From Roseihalotalea indica (GTDB taxonomy: Bacteria > Bacteroidota > Bacteroidia > Cytophagales > Cyclobacteriaceae), in the NCBI RefSeq assembly GCF_022458895.1, contig NZ_JAINFL010000006.1:372001-436000 (forward strand): a stretch of 64,000 bases of DNA, given 5' to 3'. Below the pieces are notes generated by a model. It saw only the letters and a list, made by a program, of their open reading frames with translations, made no database searches and was not told the DNA's origin. The translations under genes and the position numbers were made by a program. Every line of letters begins with the position of its first letter. Position 1 is the stretch's first letter. Of the stretch, positions 17,352 to 25,642 are shown one piece after another.

Positions 17352-18560
17352 TTAATATTTCCCCCAGCGGATATACGTTTCCAGATCTTTATCGCCTCGG
17401 CCGGATAGGTTGATAACGATTACATCGTCAGGCTTTAACTCCATTTGCTTAAGGACACTAATGGCGTGGGCACTTTCAATAGCGGGAATAATTCCTTCCA
17501 GGCGGCTAAGTTGCACACCCGCATCCATAGCCTCGTCGTCAGTAACACCGTAGAATTTAGCTCGCCCACTGTCGTACAAATATGCGTGTAGTGGACCAAT
17601 GCCAGGATAATCCAGTCCGGCAGAGATGGAGTGCGGTTCAACTACCTGCCCGTCTTCCGTTTGCATCACCAGCGAGCGGCTACCGTGAAGGATGCCCGGT
17701 TTACCTAAGGCGGTAGTTGCAGCTGATTTTCCGGAAGAAATTCCCAGCCCGGCAGCTTCTACAGCAATTAACTTCACATCAGGTCGGTCCAGGTAGTGGT
17801 AGTAAGCACCAGCGGCATTACTTCCTCCACCCACACAGGCAATCACATAATCAGGGTTTTCCGTACCGTTTTCCTCCTTTAACTGCCATTTAATTTCCTC
17901 ACTGATTACTGCCTGAAAGCGGGCAACCATATCAGGGTAGGGGTGAGGGCCCACCACGGAGCCAATAATATAGTGACTGTCTACCGGGTTATTGATCCAG
18001 TGGCGCATGGCTTCATTGGTAGCATCTTTCAGGGTTTTGCTGCCACTATTGGCCGGAATCACTTCTGCCCCCAGAATGCGCATACGCTCCACGTTAGGTT
18101 TCTGACGCTCCATATCTAAAGCCCCCATAAACACCTTACAGTCCATGCCCATGAGAGCGCAGACGGTGGCGGTAGCTACACCGTGTTGTCCGGCACCGGT
18201 TTCAGCAATAATAAACTTCTTGTTCAGCCTGCGAGCCAGCAGAATTTGCCCTACCGTGTTGTTTACTTTATGCGCACCTGTATGGCATAAATCTTCCCGT
18301 TTTAAATAAATCTTCGCGCCAAACTCTTGCGACAGCCGTTGGGCAAAATACAGGGGGGTGGGGCGACCTACATAATCTTTAAGCAGCTTGCGGAAGTCGT
18401 GTTGGAAATCCGCATCCTGCATAATGGTTAAATACTGCTCGCGCAATTCCTGAATATTAGGGTGCAGCATCTCAGGGATAAACGCGCCGCCGAACGGCCC
18501 GTAATAGCCATCTTCGTTCACCTGAAACGATAACTGCATTTTTTCTTGTACCTCATTCAT
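17352..18560 (-). CDS. trpB: Tryptophan synthase beta chain
   Basis: 402 residues, full length. The PLP-binding Lys98 is in [13 protein letters not shown]. The phosphate cup is [10 protein letters not shown], and the C-terminal ending [21 protein letters not shown] is canonical. It condenses indole with serine to make tryptophan. It opens the operon trpB - methyltransferase - ATP-grasp - trpA. No other trp genes lie upstream; the 395-base gap there holds a large inverted repeat. Confidence 0.98.
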   Translation of the reverse strand: MNEVQEKMQLSFQVNEDGYYGPFGGAFIPEMLHPNIQELREQYLTIMQDADFQHDFRKLLKDYVGRPTPLYFAQRLSQEFGAKIYLKREDLCHTGAHKVNNTVGQILLARRLNKKFIIAETGAGQHGVATATVCALMGMDCKVFMGALDMERQKPNVERMRILGAEVIPANSGSKTLKDATNEAMRHWINNPVDSHYIIGSVVGPHPYPDMVARFQAVISEEIKWQLKEENGTENPDYVIACVGGGSNAAGAYYHYLDRPDVKLIAVEAAGLGISSGKSAATTALGKPGILHGSRSLVMQTEDGQVVEPHSISAGLDYPGIGPLHAYLYDSGRAKFYGVTDDEAMDAGVQLSRLEGIIPAIESAHAISVLKQMELKPDDVIVINLSGRGDKDLETYIRWGKY

Positions 18561-18955
18561 AAGTCATCCGGATTAAGCGCGAAAATTACAAAAATGTGAG
18601 CGGAAGAAGAAGCATAAATGATTGTTTGAATGAGGGTGAGCAAGGAACTGGGCGCGAGGGGAGTGCGGTGAAGCTTTCAAAAGTACAGGTTGCATGTTGC
18701 AGATGAACGAAAAACCGGATGCTCGGTCGGAGACTTAGGAAGTTTCGAGCAATAGTGAACTTTGTGATTTGATGCCTAAAACTTCCTAAGTCTGCTCTAA
18801 GCACAGAGAATCCGAGCATCGAAGCACATAAGTTAAACACCAGATACGCTAAACCCAGCTGACTCTGAACTTTGAACACTAAACTAGGCATTCTAAACAA
18901 TCAAACAATTTAGCCATTCAACCATTTAGCAATTGAACAATCAACAATTAATATA
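18561..18955. other. Divergent intergenic region upstream of trpB
   Basis: It contains the inverted repeat at 18718-18820 and a low-complexity stretch near the reductase start (18885-18955, repeated AACAATT/ATTTAGC units). No ORF is supportable. Promoters for trpB and for the plus-strand reductase must lie here. Confidence 0.5.
18718..18820. repeat. Two-part long inverted repeat
   Basis: The outer arms GATGCTCGG (18718) and CCGAGCATC (18812) and the perfect 14-bp inner arms GACTTAGGAAGTTT (18732) and AAACTTCCTAAGTC (18779) are nested around a ~33-base loop. It lies ~160 bases upstream of trpB and ~140 bases upstream of the divergent reductase gene. Confidence 0.75.
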
Positions 18956-19948
18956 ATGCAAAAAGTAGTATTTAATAAAGCCGGTGAGCCGCAGGATGTG
19001 CTTACAGTGAAAGAAGTTCCGGTACCTGAGCCTAAGGCAGGTGAGGTACGCATTAAAGTAAAAGCCACTCCGGTGAACCCTTCCGATGTAGTATTTATAC
19101 AGGGACAATACGGCATTCAGCCTCAATTTCCTGACAGCCCCGTTGGTTTTGAGGGAGCGGGTGAGGTTGATGTAATAGGTACCGGTATTGGTCCGGACCT
19201 GAAGATTGCGCAGGGGCAGCGAGTAGCATTTTCTGGCTTGGGGGCCTGGAGCGAGTACATAGTAGTGCCCGCCACTAGTATCATGCCTATTCCGGATAAT
19301 CTTTCGTTTGAGGAAGGAGCCCAGTTCTTTGTGAACCCTTTTACGGTAGTAACTTTACTGAACGAAGCAAATCTGCAAAAAGGAGACTGGTTGCTGCTTA
19401 CGGCAGCGTTCTCTTCCTTAAATAAAATGGTTATTCAGCGAGCCTCTTCCCTGGGTATCCGGGTTATCGGAACAGTCCGTCGGCAAGAACAGGTACACCC
19501 ACTGTTAGAACTTGGGGCCGAAGCAGTGGTTAATACCGAGAAGGATTCTCTGGTCGAACGAGTGAAAAGTCTGACCGAAGGCAAAGGTGTGCAGGCCTGT
19601 TTTGAATCGGTAGGAGGGGAGATTGGCACGCAAGCACTGGCTAGTTTAGGCAAGAACGGCCTGATGCTCATCTACGGGCTAATGAGTGGTGAAGATGCGC
19701 ATTTAAACTATGGGCAAACCATCTTCCGCACTCCTACAGTGAAAGGATTCTGGCTAAGTAGGTGGATGAATGAGGCTAGTATTACAACTCGCGCTAAAGT
19801 AGCAAAGCAGGTATATGACCTGATGAAAAACAGAGCTATGCAGGTAGACGTAGGGAACACCTTTCCCTTAGCTAAAGTAGTTGAGGCAGTATCTCATAGT
19901 ATTCAGTCTGGCCGGGAGGGTAAAACGATTATCCGATGCGGTAACTGA
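18956..19948 (+). CDS. MDR-superfamily NAD(P)H-dependent reductase (zinc-less quinone/enoyl reductase-like)
   Basis: 330 residues with the GroES-like N-domain (VKATPVNPSDVVFIQGQYGI) and a Rossmann domain. The usual Gly-rich turn AxxGxxG is altered here to TAAFSSLNKMVIQ. The downstream pattern GIRVIGTVRR, with basic residues after beta-2, suggests NADPH. Catalytic zinc ligands are absent. It resembles ETR/quinone oxidoreductases, which reduce activated C=C bonds. It lies upstream of a TetR regulator and a FabF-type synthase on the same strand, so a link to a lipid-like substrate is possible but unproven. Confidence 0.85.
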   Translation: MQKVVFNKAGEPQDVLTVKEVPVPEPKAGEVRIKVKATPVNPSDVVFIQGQYGIQPQFPDSPVGFEGAGEVDVIGTGIGPDLKIAQGQRVAFSGLGAWSEYIVVPATSIMPIPDNLSFEEGAQFFVNPFTVVTLLNEANLQKGDWLLLTAAFSSLNKMVIQRASSLGIRVIGTVRRQEQVHPLLELGAEAVVNTEKDSLVERVKSLTEGKGVQACFESVGGEIGTQALASLGKNGLMLIYGLMSGEDAHLNYGQTIFRTPTVKGFWLSRWMNEASITTRAKVAKQVYDLMKNRAMQVDVGNTFPLAKVVEAVSHSIQSGREGKTIIRCGN

Positions 19949-19986
19949 AAACCATCTTCCTAAAAAGTGTAATTATGTGATCAAAA

Positions 19987-20018
19987 GTTGCTTACTTACT
20001 AGTAAGTTAGTAGGTTTG
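19987..20018 (+). promoter_or_regulatory. Promoter with embedded operator for the TetR gene
   Basis: GTTG ending at 19990 (-33) and TAGGTTTG at 20011-20018 (-7, TAnnTTTG) are 20 bases apart, an excellent Bacteroidota promoter. The perfect 14-bp palindrome ACTTACTAGTAAGT (19994-20007) sits in the spacer. The ATG follows only 7 bases after the -7 element, so the mRNA is nearly leaderless. Confidence 0.7.
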
Positions 20019-20025
20019 TGCCATT

Positions 20026-20586
20026 ATGGAAACCCGCGAGAAACTTGTATATCTGGCTGATCAGATGATCCGGAAGCGAGGGTACAATGCCTTTAGCTAT
20101 AAAGATTTATCGGTTCCGATGCACGTCAGGAACGCGGCTATTCACTACTATTTCCCCACCAAGGCAGATTTGGGTATCGCAGTGATTGATCAGACTATCC
20201 AGCGGTTTGCTCAAAATAAAGCAGCATGGGAGAAATTACCCGAAAGTGAGCAGCTAAGGATGTTTGCGCAGATGTATGCTCACGATCAAGACATAGATTT
20301 AATATGCCTGATGGGGTCATTGTCGCCTAACTATCAAACATTACCTGAGAAAATGCAAGCCAAAGTAAAACAAATGGGTGAGGATATTCTGGACTGGCTG
20401 ACTAACTGCCTAAACCATGGTCGGGAGCGAGGCCTTTTGCATTTTAATGGAGAACCGTATGACCGGGCATTGCTGGTTGTTTCCACCTTACTATCAGCTT
20501 TGCTACTATCCCGAGTGTTAGGAGAGGATACTTATGAGCGTATGCATCAGCAGGTGCTGAGAGATGTCATCATTGAAAATTTTTAA
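20026..20586 (+). CDS. TetR/AcrR-family transcriptional regulator
   Basis: 186 residues. The N-terminal helix-turn-helix (residues ~20-45) contains RGYNAFSYKDLSVPM and AAIHYYFPTKADLG, the hallmark TetR recognition helix followed by YYF..K..L. The C-terminal ligand-binding domain is helical and not informative about the ligand. A perfect palindrome lies in its own promoter, so autorepression is likely. The FabF-type gene starts 25 bases after its stop codon and is probably co-regulated. The reductase gene upstream may also be under its control. Confidence 0.9.
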   Translation: METREKLVYLADQMIRKRGYNAFSYKDLSVPMHVRNAAIHYYFPTKADLGIAVIDQTIQRFAQNKAAWEKLPESEQLRMFAQMYAHDQDIDLICLMGSLSPNYQTLPEKMQAKVKQMGEDILDWLTNCLNHGRERGLLHFNGEPYDRALLVVSTLLSALLLSRVLGEDTYERMHQQVLRDVIIENF

Positions 20587-20611
20587 AGAATCAACCGATT
20601 AAATAATAAGC

Positions 20612-21853
20612 ATGAAAAGAGTTGTCATTACAGGCATGGGAGCCATCACACCCGTGGGAAATAATGTGTCATCCTATTGGGAAAGCCTTCTTTCAGGACG
20701 AACCGGAGCTGCCCGAATCAGCCATTTCGATCCTACCTTGTTTCGTACCCAGATTGCCTGTGAAGTGAAAGATTTCCAACCGGATCAATACCTGGATCGA
20801 GCCATGATTAAAAGAACGGATCGGTTTACCCAGTTTGCTCTGGTAGCGGCCGAGGAAGCTATGCAAGATGCTGGTTTGCCATTGGATAAGATGGACCCGT
20901 TGGATACCGGCGTGATTTGGGGAAGTGGCCAGGGAGGTATGGAAGTGTTTGAAGAACAGGTAAAAGAATATACTCTGGGAGAGTACAAGCCTCGGTTCAG
21001 CCCTTTCTTCGTTCCCAAGCTCATTGCTAACATGGCCTCCGGAATGATTTCCATGCAATATGGTCTGATGGGTATCAATTACACTACCGTTTCCGCCTGC
21101 GCCACCTCCAATACGGCCCTCATGGACGCATTCAATTATATTCGCTGGGGAAAAGCTAAAGCCATTGTGGCCGGCGGGTCTGAAGCTCCTATTACCGAAG
21201 CATCCATTGGTGGGTTCAGTGCCATGAAAGCCATGTCTACCCGGAACGATGATCCGGCTACCGCTTCTCGTCCCTTTGATGCAGACCGGGATGGTTTTGT
21301 GATGGGTGAAGGCGCTGGTGCGCTCATCCTGGAAGAGTACGAACATGCTAAGGCTCGGGGCGCGACTATCTACGCCGAACTGGCTGGTGCTGCCATGACG
21401 GCCGATGCCTACCACATGACCGCCACGCACCCCGAAGGACTGGGCGCTTACCATGCTATGCGCCTGGCGTTAGAAGATGCTAGTCTTCAGCCAGAACAGG
21501 TAGACTATCTGAACGTGCATGCTACTTCTACTCCGGTAGGTGATTTAAGCGAATTGGTAGCGGTAACCAAGCTATTTGGTGAGCAACCTGATCATCTGCA
21601 CATCAGTGCTACCAAAAGTATGACGGGCCATTTGCTGGGGGCAGCTGGAGCTATTGAAGCAATTGCCAGCATCCGTGCTCTTCAGGAAAGTGTTATTCCA
21701 CCAACCATCAATACCCAACAATTAGATGAAGCAGTACCGAAAGGTTTGCACATTGTGCTGGGGGATGCTCAATCAAAAAAGATGGAAGTTGCCATGAGTA
21801 ATACCTTCGGCTTCGGCGGGCACAATAGTATTGTGGTGTTTAAGAAAGTATAA
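20612..21853 (+). CDS. fabF: Beta-ketoacyl-ACP synthase II (FabF family)
   Basis: 413 residues, the full FabF length. The Cys-His-His triad is seen: Cys163 in TVSACATSNTAL, His in NVHATSTPVGD, and His in TKSMTGHLLGAAGA. It begins MKRVVITGMGAITPVG as usual. The enzyme elongates acyl-ACP with malonyl-ACP. It is not beside acpP or fabG but in a TetR-controlled pair, so it may be a secondary FabF for a special lipid, or tied to membrane adaptation, rather than the housekeeping copy. This role is inference. Confidence 0.93.
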   Translation: MKRVVITGMGAITPVGNNVSSYWESLLSGRTGAARISHFDPTLFRTQIACEVKDFQPDQYLDRAMIKRTDRFTQFALVAAEEAMQDAGLPLDKMDPLDTGVIWGSGQGGMEVFEEQVKEYTLGEYKPRFSPFFVPKLIANMASGMISMQYGLMGINYTTVSACATSNTALMDAFNYIRWGKAKAIVAGGSEAPITEASIGGFSAMKAMSTRNDDPATASRPFDADRDGFVMGEGAGALILEEYEHAKARGATIYAELAGAAMTADAYHMTATHPEGLGAYHAMRLALEDASLQPEQVDYLNVHATSTPVGDLSELVAVTKLFGEQPDHLHISATKSMTGHLLGAAGAIEAIASIRALQESVIPPTINTQQLDEAVPKGLHIVLGDAQSKKMEVAMSNTFGFGGHNSIVVFKKV

Positions 21854-21870
21854 AGCTTTCGGGGTAGGAG

Positions 21871-21926
21871 GCAGGGTTCAATTATCTTTGCACCCTGCAC
21901 CCTGCACCCTGCACCCTGCACCCTGC
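21871..21926. repeat. 7-bp tandem repeat CACCCTG x5 with upstream inverted copy
   Basis: Five exact CACCCTG units occupy 21891-21925. GCAGGGT at 21871-21877 is the reverse complement of ACCCTGC and can pair with any unit. The element fills the gap between the convergent fabF and menB genes and may act as a terminator. Confidence 0.85.
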
Positions 21927-22768
21927 TACGGAAACCACTTAATATCTTTAAAGTCCGGTTTTCGCTTTTCCAGAAAGGCATTGCGTCCCTCTTTAGCCTC
22001 ATCAGTCATATAAGCCAGTCGGGTGGCTTCTCCGGCAAACACCTGTTGCCCAACCATACCATCATCCGTTAGGTTAAAGGCGAACTTCAACATCTTGATG
22101 GAGGTGGGAGATTTCTCCAGGATCTCCTGCGCCCACTGGTAGGCTGTGTCTTCCAGTTCATCATGAGGTACCACTGCATTCACCATGCCCATATCATAAG
22201 CCTCTTGCGCTGAGTAGTTTCTTCCTAAAAAGAAAATCTCTCGGGCGCGTTTCTGACCAACCATCTTCGCCAGATAGGCAGAGCCATATCCACCATCAAA
22301 GCTGGTGACGTCGGCATCGGTTTGCTTAAAAATGGCGTGTTCTTTACTGGCGAGAGTTAGGTCGCAGACTACGTGCAGGCTGTGGCCGCCACCTACCGCC
22401 CAGCCAGGCACCACGGCAATCACTACCTTGGGCATGAAGCGGATAAGGCGCTGCACTTCCAGAATGTTAAGTCGGGGCATTCCGTCATCATCCACATAGC
22501 CCTGATGACCTCGGGAGCGTTGGTCACCGCCGCTGCAAAAGGAGTAAACACCATCTTTGGTAGAAGGTCCTTCGGCTGAGAGCAAGACCACTCCGATAGA
22601 AGTATCTTCCCGGGCATCCAGAAAAGCTTCAAATAATTCGCCTACCGTTTTAGGGCGAAACGCATTCCTGACATTGGGGCGGTTGAATGCAATGCGGGCT
22701 ACTCCGCCTGATTTTTGGTAGGTAATATCTTCGTATTCTTTAACAGTCTTCCAGTTTGCTTGACTCAT
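21926..22768 (-). CDS. menB: 1,4-dihydroxy-2-naphthoyl-CoA synthase
   Basis: 280 residues of the crotonase fold. It closes the second ring of menaquinone precursors from O-succinylbenzoyl-CoA. Oxyanion-hole and active-site features are VYSFCSGGDQRSRG, GWAVGGGHSLHVVCDL and SFDGGYGSAYLA. Asp151 in TDADVTSFDGG matches the Asp-containing MenB type known from actinobacteria, in which this side chain replaces the bicarbonate needed by the E. coli type. No other men genes are adjacent. The stop codon abuts a 7-bp tandem array. Confidence 0.97.
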   Translation of the reverse strand: MSQANWKTVKEYEDITYQKSGGVARIAFNRPNVRNAFRPKTVGELFEAFLDAREDTSIGVVLLSAEGPSTKDGVYSFCSGGDQRSRGHQGYVDDDGMPRLNILEVQRLIRFMPKVVIAVVPGWAVGGGHSLHVVCDLTLASKEHAIFKQTDADVTSFDGGYGSAYLAKMVGQKRAREIFFLGRNYSAQEAYDMGMVNAVVPHDELEDTAYQWAQEILEKSPTSIKMLKFAFNLTDDGMVGQQVFAGEATRLAYMTDEAKEGRNAFLEKRKPDFKDIKWFP

Positions 22769-22877
22769 AGGATTGTTAATTTTGATGCAAACTTACCCTT
22801 TTTTCTGTTGGGTCGCGGATAATAAAACTATTTTCTAAAGGGTTGTTCGCTGAGAGATGAGCGAAAAAACAGATAAG

Positions 22878-23741
22878 CTAAGTATTCACTTCAAGCACAT
22901 AGCCTTTGCCGTGTATATTGGTTAATTGTACGGAAGGATCGTTTTGGAGCTTTTTGCGGAGGCGTGATACGAAAACATCCAGGCTCCGGCCGGTGATTAC
23001 CCCCTCATCTTCCCACACCTCTTTCAATAATCGATCACGCTCAATAAGTTGGTTTGGTTCGGCTGCAAAAATGCGTAGCAATTGTGTTTCTTTTACAGAC
23101 AAAGAAATAGTTTCATTCTTGCTCTCAAGGATGCATTGATCTGGATAGAAGGAATAGTGGCCGACAGTGAGCTGTGCTTTATCGGGAAGTAAAGCTGACT
23201 GTTTAACCCAGGTGTACCCAACAAACCCTAGTGCAGCAAGGCTGGCTAGCCCGAGAGTAAATAGCAGGTTAAGGCCCTTTGAACTACCAGTATTGAGATC
23301 AGTAAAGGCGATCTGTATGGTGTAACATCCCTGCGGTTGCACTCTTCCATTACAGGGCACAATGTCCGCCTGTTCCGGGCCAATAGCAAAGCCGTAGACA
23401 ACCTGCTGAGAAGTGCATTCCAGCACTTGTACCAGGTAATCAGCCGATAAGTTATACCTATCCAATTGAGTTCGGACAATATGCACCAGAGAGTCAGGCA
23501 TGAAAGCGAATGGGCTCTGAAACGCTAGTTCAAAAGTAGTCTCGTTTCTTTGCCGGACGGGTAGAACTCTAGAGGATGAGTCTCCGGCATGAAGCAGTAG
23601 GGTATGGCCGATCTTTCGTACTACCAGTGCGGTATGTTCTCCTTTAAGTTCGAAACGATTACCCGTATCGTATAAAGTCATTGCCGAGAGTAGCAGCAGG
23701 GCCAGCGACAAAAATCCAGTGATGAACAGTATTGGTTTCAT
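22878..23741 (-). CDS. Membrane-bound winged-helix regulator (ToxR-like one-component type)
   Basis: 287 residues. An N-terminal membrane helix (ILFITGFLSLALLLLSAM) is followed by a ~135-residue extracytoplasmic domain with a Cys pair (VPCNGRVQPQGCYTI). A second membrane helix follows (LLFTLGLASLAALGFVGYTWV, near 165-185), then a cytoplasmic OmpR/PhoB-type winged helix with LSVKETQLLRIFAAEPNQLI, RSLDVFVSRLRKKL and IHGKGYVLEV. There is no receiver domain, so an envelope signal would pass directly to DNA. It is divergent from the protease/secreted-protein pair at 23882-25587 across a 140-base gap, its most likely target. Confidence 0.82.
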   Translation of the reverse strand: MKPILFITGFLSLALLLLSAMTLYDTGNRFELKGEHTALVVRKIGHTLLLHAGDSSSRVLPVRQRNETTFELAFQSPFAFMPDSLVHIVRTQLDRYNLSADYLVQVLECTSQQVVYGFAIGPEQADIVPCNGRVQPQGCYTIQIAFTDLNTGSSKGLNLLFTLGLASLAALGFVGYTWVKQSALLPDKAQLTVGHYSFYPDQCILESKNETISLSVKETQLLRIFAAEPNQLIERDRLLKEVWEDEGVITGRSLDVFVSRLRKKLQNDPSVQLTNIHGKGYVLEVNT

Positions 23742-23881
23742 AGCAATGCGGTAAAGTACCGATGACTCCGTGGGTTCTCCAACGTTTTACCTTCAATTTA
23801 CACTTTTTTTACAGTCATTTTACAGTTCATGCATCCCCCTGAGCGTAGTTTTGGATAATTCATTGCTACTAACCAGACATT

Positions 23882-25027
23882 ATGAAGAACGTATTCCTGC
23901 TCATCTTATTTATGCCAGTCAACCTATTAGCTCAGCCAAAAGAGCCTTGGGTAAATCAACCATCCAAAGACTGGCCGACAATAGCGCTAGTCAACGAGGT
24001 GCTATATAAGAATGGGGATAGTTACGATGATCCAAGCTTAAAGGAAATAGGTTATGCAGGTACTGGTTTCCTAATTGATACTGGTACGGATACTTTGGCT
24101 GCCACCGCCAAACATGTTCTTTGGACGGCGCAAAATCATAAGCAGAGCGGTGTGAGTGTAAATGAAGAGCTCAAACAATGGGTAATGCACCCTAGAGGTG
24201 ATTCAGAAGAGCAAGTTATTATTAAAAAACTGATCAACGAAGATAAAGGTGAAGTACTGATGGGGCCGGAGTCGAGTATACTTGAGCGAGACTGGCTGAT
24301 CTTTTCTATTGAGCAAACTTCGTCTCAGATTTACCCCCTGAAGCCTCGTTATACTTCATTATTACCGGGTGAAAAGGTCTACCGCCTAAGCAATCCGTAC
24401 TCAGCTGCAGAAACGGTTATCTATGAATCTGAGATTATTCGAACGGAAGGAAACGATATACTGCTGAAAACGGATACTACGAAACTAAAACCAGGATCGA
24501 GTGGGTCGCCGGTGATTGATACGGACGGGTATTTGGTCGGTATTTTCTCCTCGGCTTTTGGAGATGCCCAAAGCGGGCAGAATGTAGAGATTGCAGTTTC
24601 CACTCGTTACCTGCGGGATGTATTGGAAAATAAATCCCAGCTTAATAAGCCGAAGAAGTCAGTATATGATACCCTGTTTAAAATCGTGAAGCAAGATGGG
24701 GTGGAACTGGCGCTAGCATTCTTTGATGAGCTAAGTGCTAATAAAGACAATTACTTTACCTACAATCTGCGAATGGCAGAACCAGAGCTAAGCCGCTTAG
24801 GGAACCACTTGATCGAGATTGGACGCTTATCGGACGCGGTGCAGGTTTTTGAGTTCAATGCCCGGCGACAGTCCAGTTGGTTTGCCTGGAATAATCTGGG
24901 GAGGAGCTACCGACTGCTGGGCAATCAGGCCAAAGCAAGGGAGGCTTACGAAAAATCACTGTATTTACACAAAAATGAAGAGGCTTCCGCTGCACTGAAA
25001 GAATTAAGTTCTTCGGAAAATGAGTGA
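23882..25027 (+). CDS. Secreted trypsin-like serine protease with C-terminal TPR
   Basis: 381 residues. The signal peptide (MKNVFLLILFMPVNLLAQ) directs export. A chymotrypsin-fold protease domain (~residues 30-250) shows His78 in AATAKHVLW, Asp137 in LERDWLIF, and Ser207 in KPGSSGSPVID. The C-terminal ~90 residues form helical repeats, including a TPR (AWNNLGRSYRLLGNQAKAREAYEKSL). It probably works in the periplasm or outside the cell as a processing or quality-control protease. It is followed 41 bases later by a small secreted protein gene and faces the membrane-bound regulator. Confidence 0.82.
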   Translation: MKNVFLLILFMPVNLLAQPKEPWVNQPSKDWPTIALVNEVLYKNGDSYDDPSLKEIGYAGTGFLIDTGTDTLAATAKHVLWTAQNHKQSGVSVNEELKQWVMHPRGDSEEQVIIKKLINEDKGEVLMGPESSILERDWLIFSIEQTSSQIYPLKPRYTSLLPGEKVYRLSNPYSAAETVIYESEIIRTEGNDILLKTDTTKLKPGSSGSPVIDTDGYLVGIFSSAFGDAQSGQNVEIAVSTRYLRDVLENKSQLNKPKKSVYDTLFKIVKQDGVELALAFFDELSANKDNYFTYNLRMAEPELSRLGNHLIEIGRLSDAVQVFEFNARRQSSWFAWNNLGRSYRLLGNQAKAREAYEKSLYLHKNEEASAALKELSSSENE

Positions 25028-25068
25028 GAAGATCAACAGAAATTAAAACCAAATAAACGACAATAGAT

Positions 25069-25587
25069 ATGACTTTTAGTGTTTCCAAATTGTACAGTTT
25101 GAGCCTGCTATTACTCGGTATGCTCGTAATGTCCGGTACCAAAGCAGGGTTGGAATCAGAAACCTTTACTCCGGCTTATCCCGCGAAGCAGAATATGGAT
25201 AATAATGAGCATCAGCGAAGTGAAACAGTTAGGGACTTGAGGATTCCTGGTAATCCGCTTCGGCTGAATGGGCACCCGCTGGATTACAGCCAGTTCAGCA
25301 TCCATAGTCAGGGCGAGCTCACCGTAGTGGTGGGCAATAGGAATACTGAGGCTGTCCGGACGGTACCATTCCAGGTACATGTTCAACGAAACGGAGAGAT
25401 CGTGCAGGATTTTGCTTCTGGCTTTACCGGTGAAGCCAGAGTAGCGATAGACCTGGGGCTGGTGCTCGCGCGTAGTCAGCCCGGTGATCAGCTGATCATC
25501 CATCCGTATTGGAAGAAGCATGGGAATGCGAGGCGGGTTCTGAAGATTTTGGATTCTCCCTCAGATGAATTAACCCTGGGATGCTAG
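25069..25587 (+). CDS. Secreted protein of unknown function (172 aa)
   Basis: The N-terminus is a probable signal peptide (LYSLSLLLLGMLVMSGTKAG). The mature part looks beta-rich, with LDYSQFSIHSQGELTVVV and FQVHVQRNGEIVQDF. It ends with Cys. No family is recognised. It is likely co-transcribed with the protease gene upstream and could be its substrate, inhibitor or chaperone; only the gene order supports this. Confidence 0.6.
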   Translation: MTFSVSKLYSLSLLLLGMLVMSGTKAGLESETFTPAYPAKQNMDNNEHQRSETVRDLRIPGNPLRLNGHPLDYSQFSIHSQGELTVVVGNRNTEAVRTVPFQVHVQRNGEIVQDFASGFTGEARVAIDLGLVLARSQPGDQLIIHPYWKKHGNARRVLKILDSPSDELTLGC

Positions 25588-25642
25588 AACTCTCAAAAGC
25601 ATTCGCTCTTGCACAATGTAAAGCCCCGCTTCATCTATTTTC

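Noticed and set aside
20693..21454. Long minus-strand ORF (253 codons) within fabF
   Set aside because: It is the antisense of a well-supported FabF gene with intact catalytic motifs. Its translation is His/Gly/Arg-rich without any domain.
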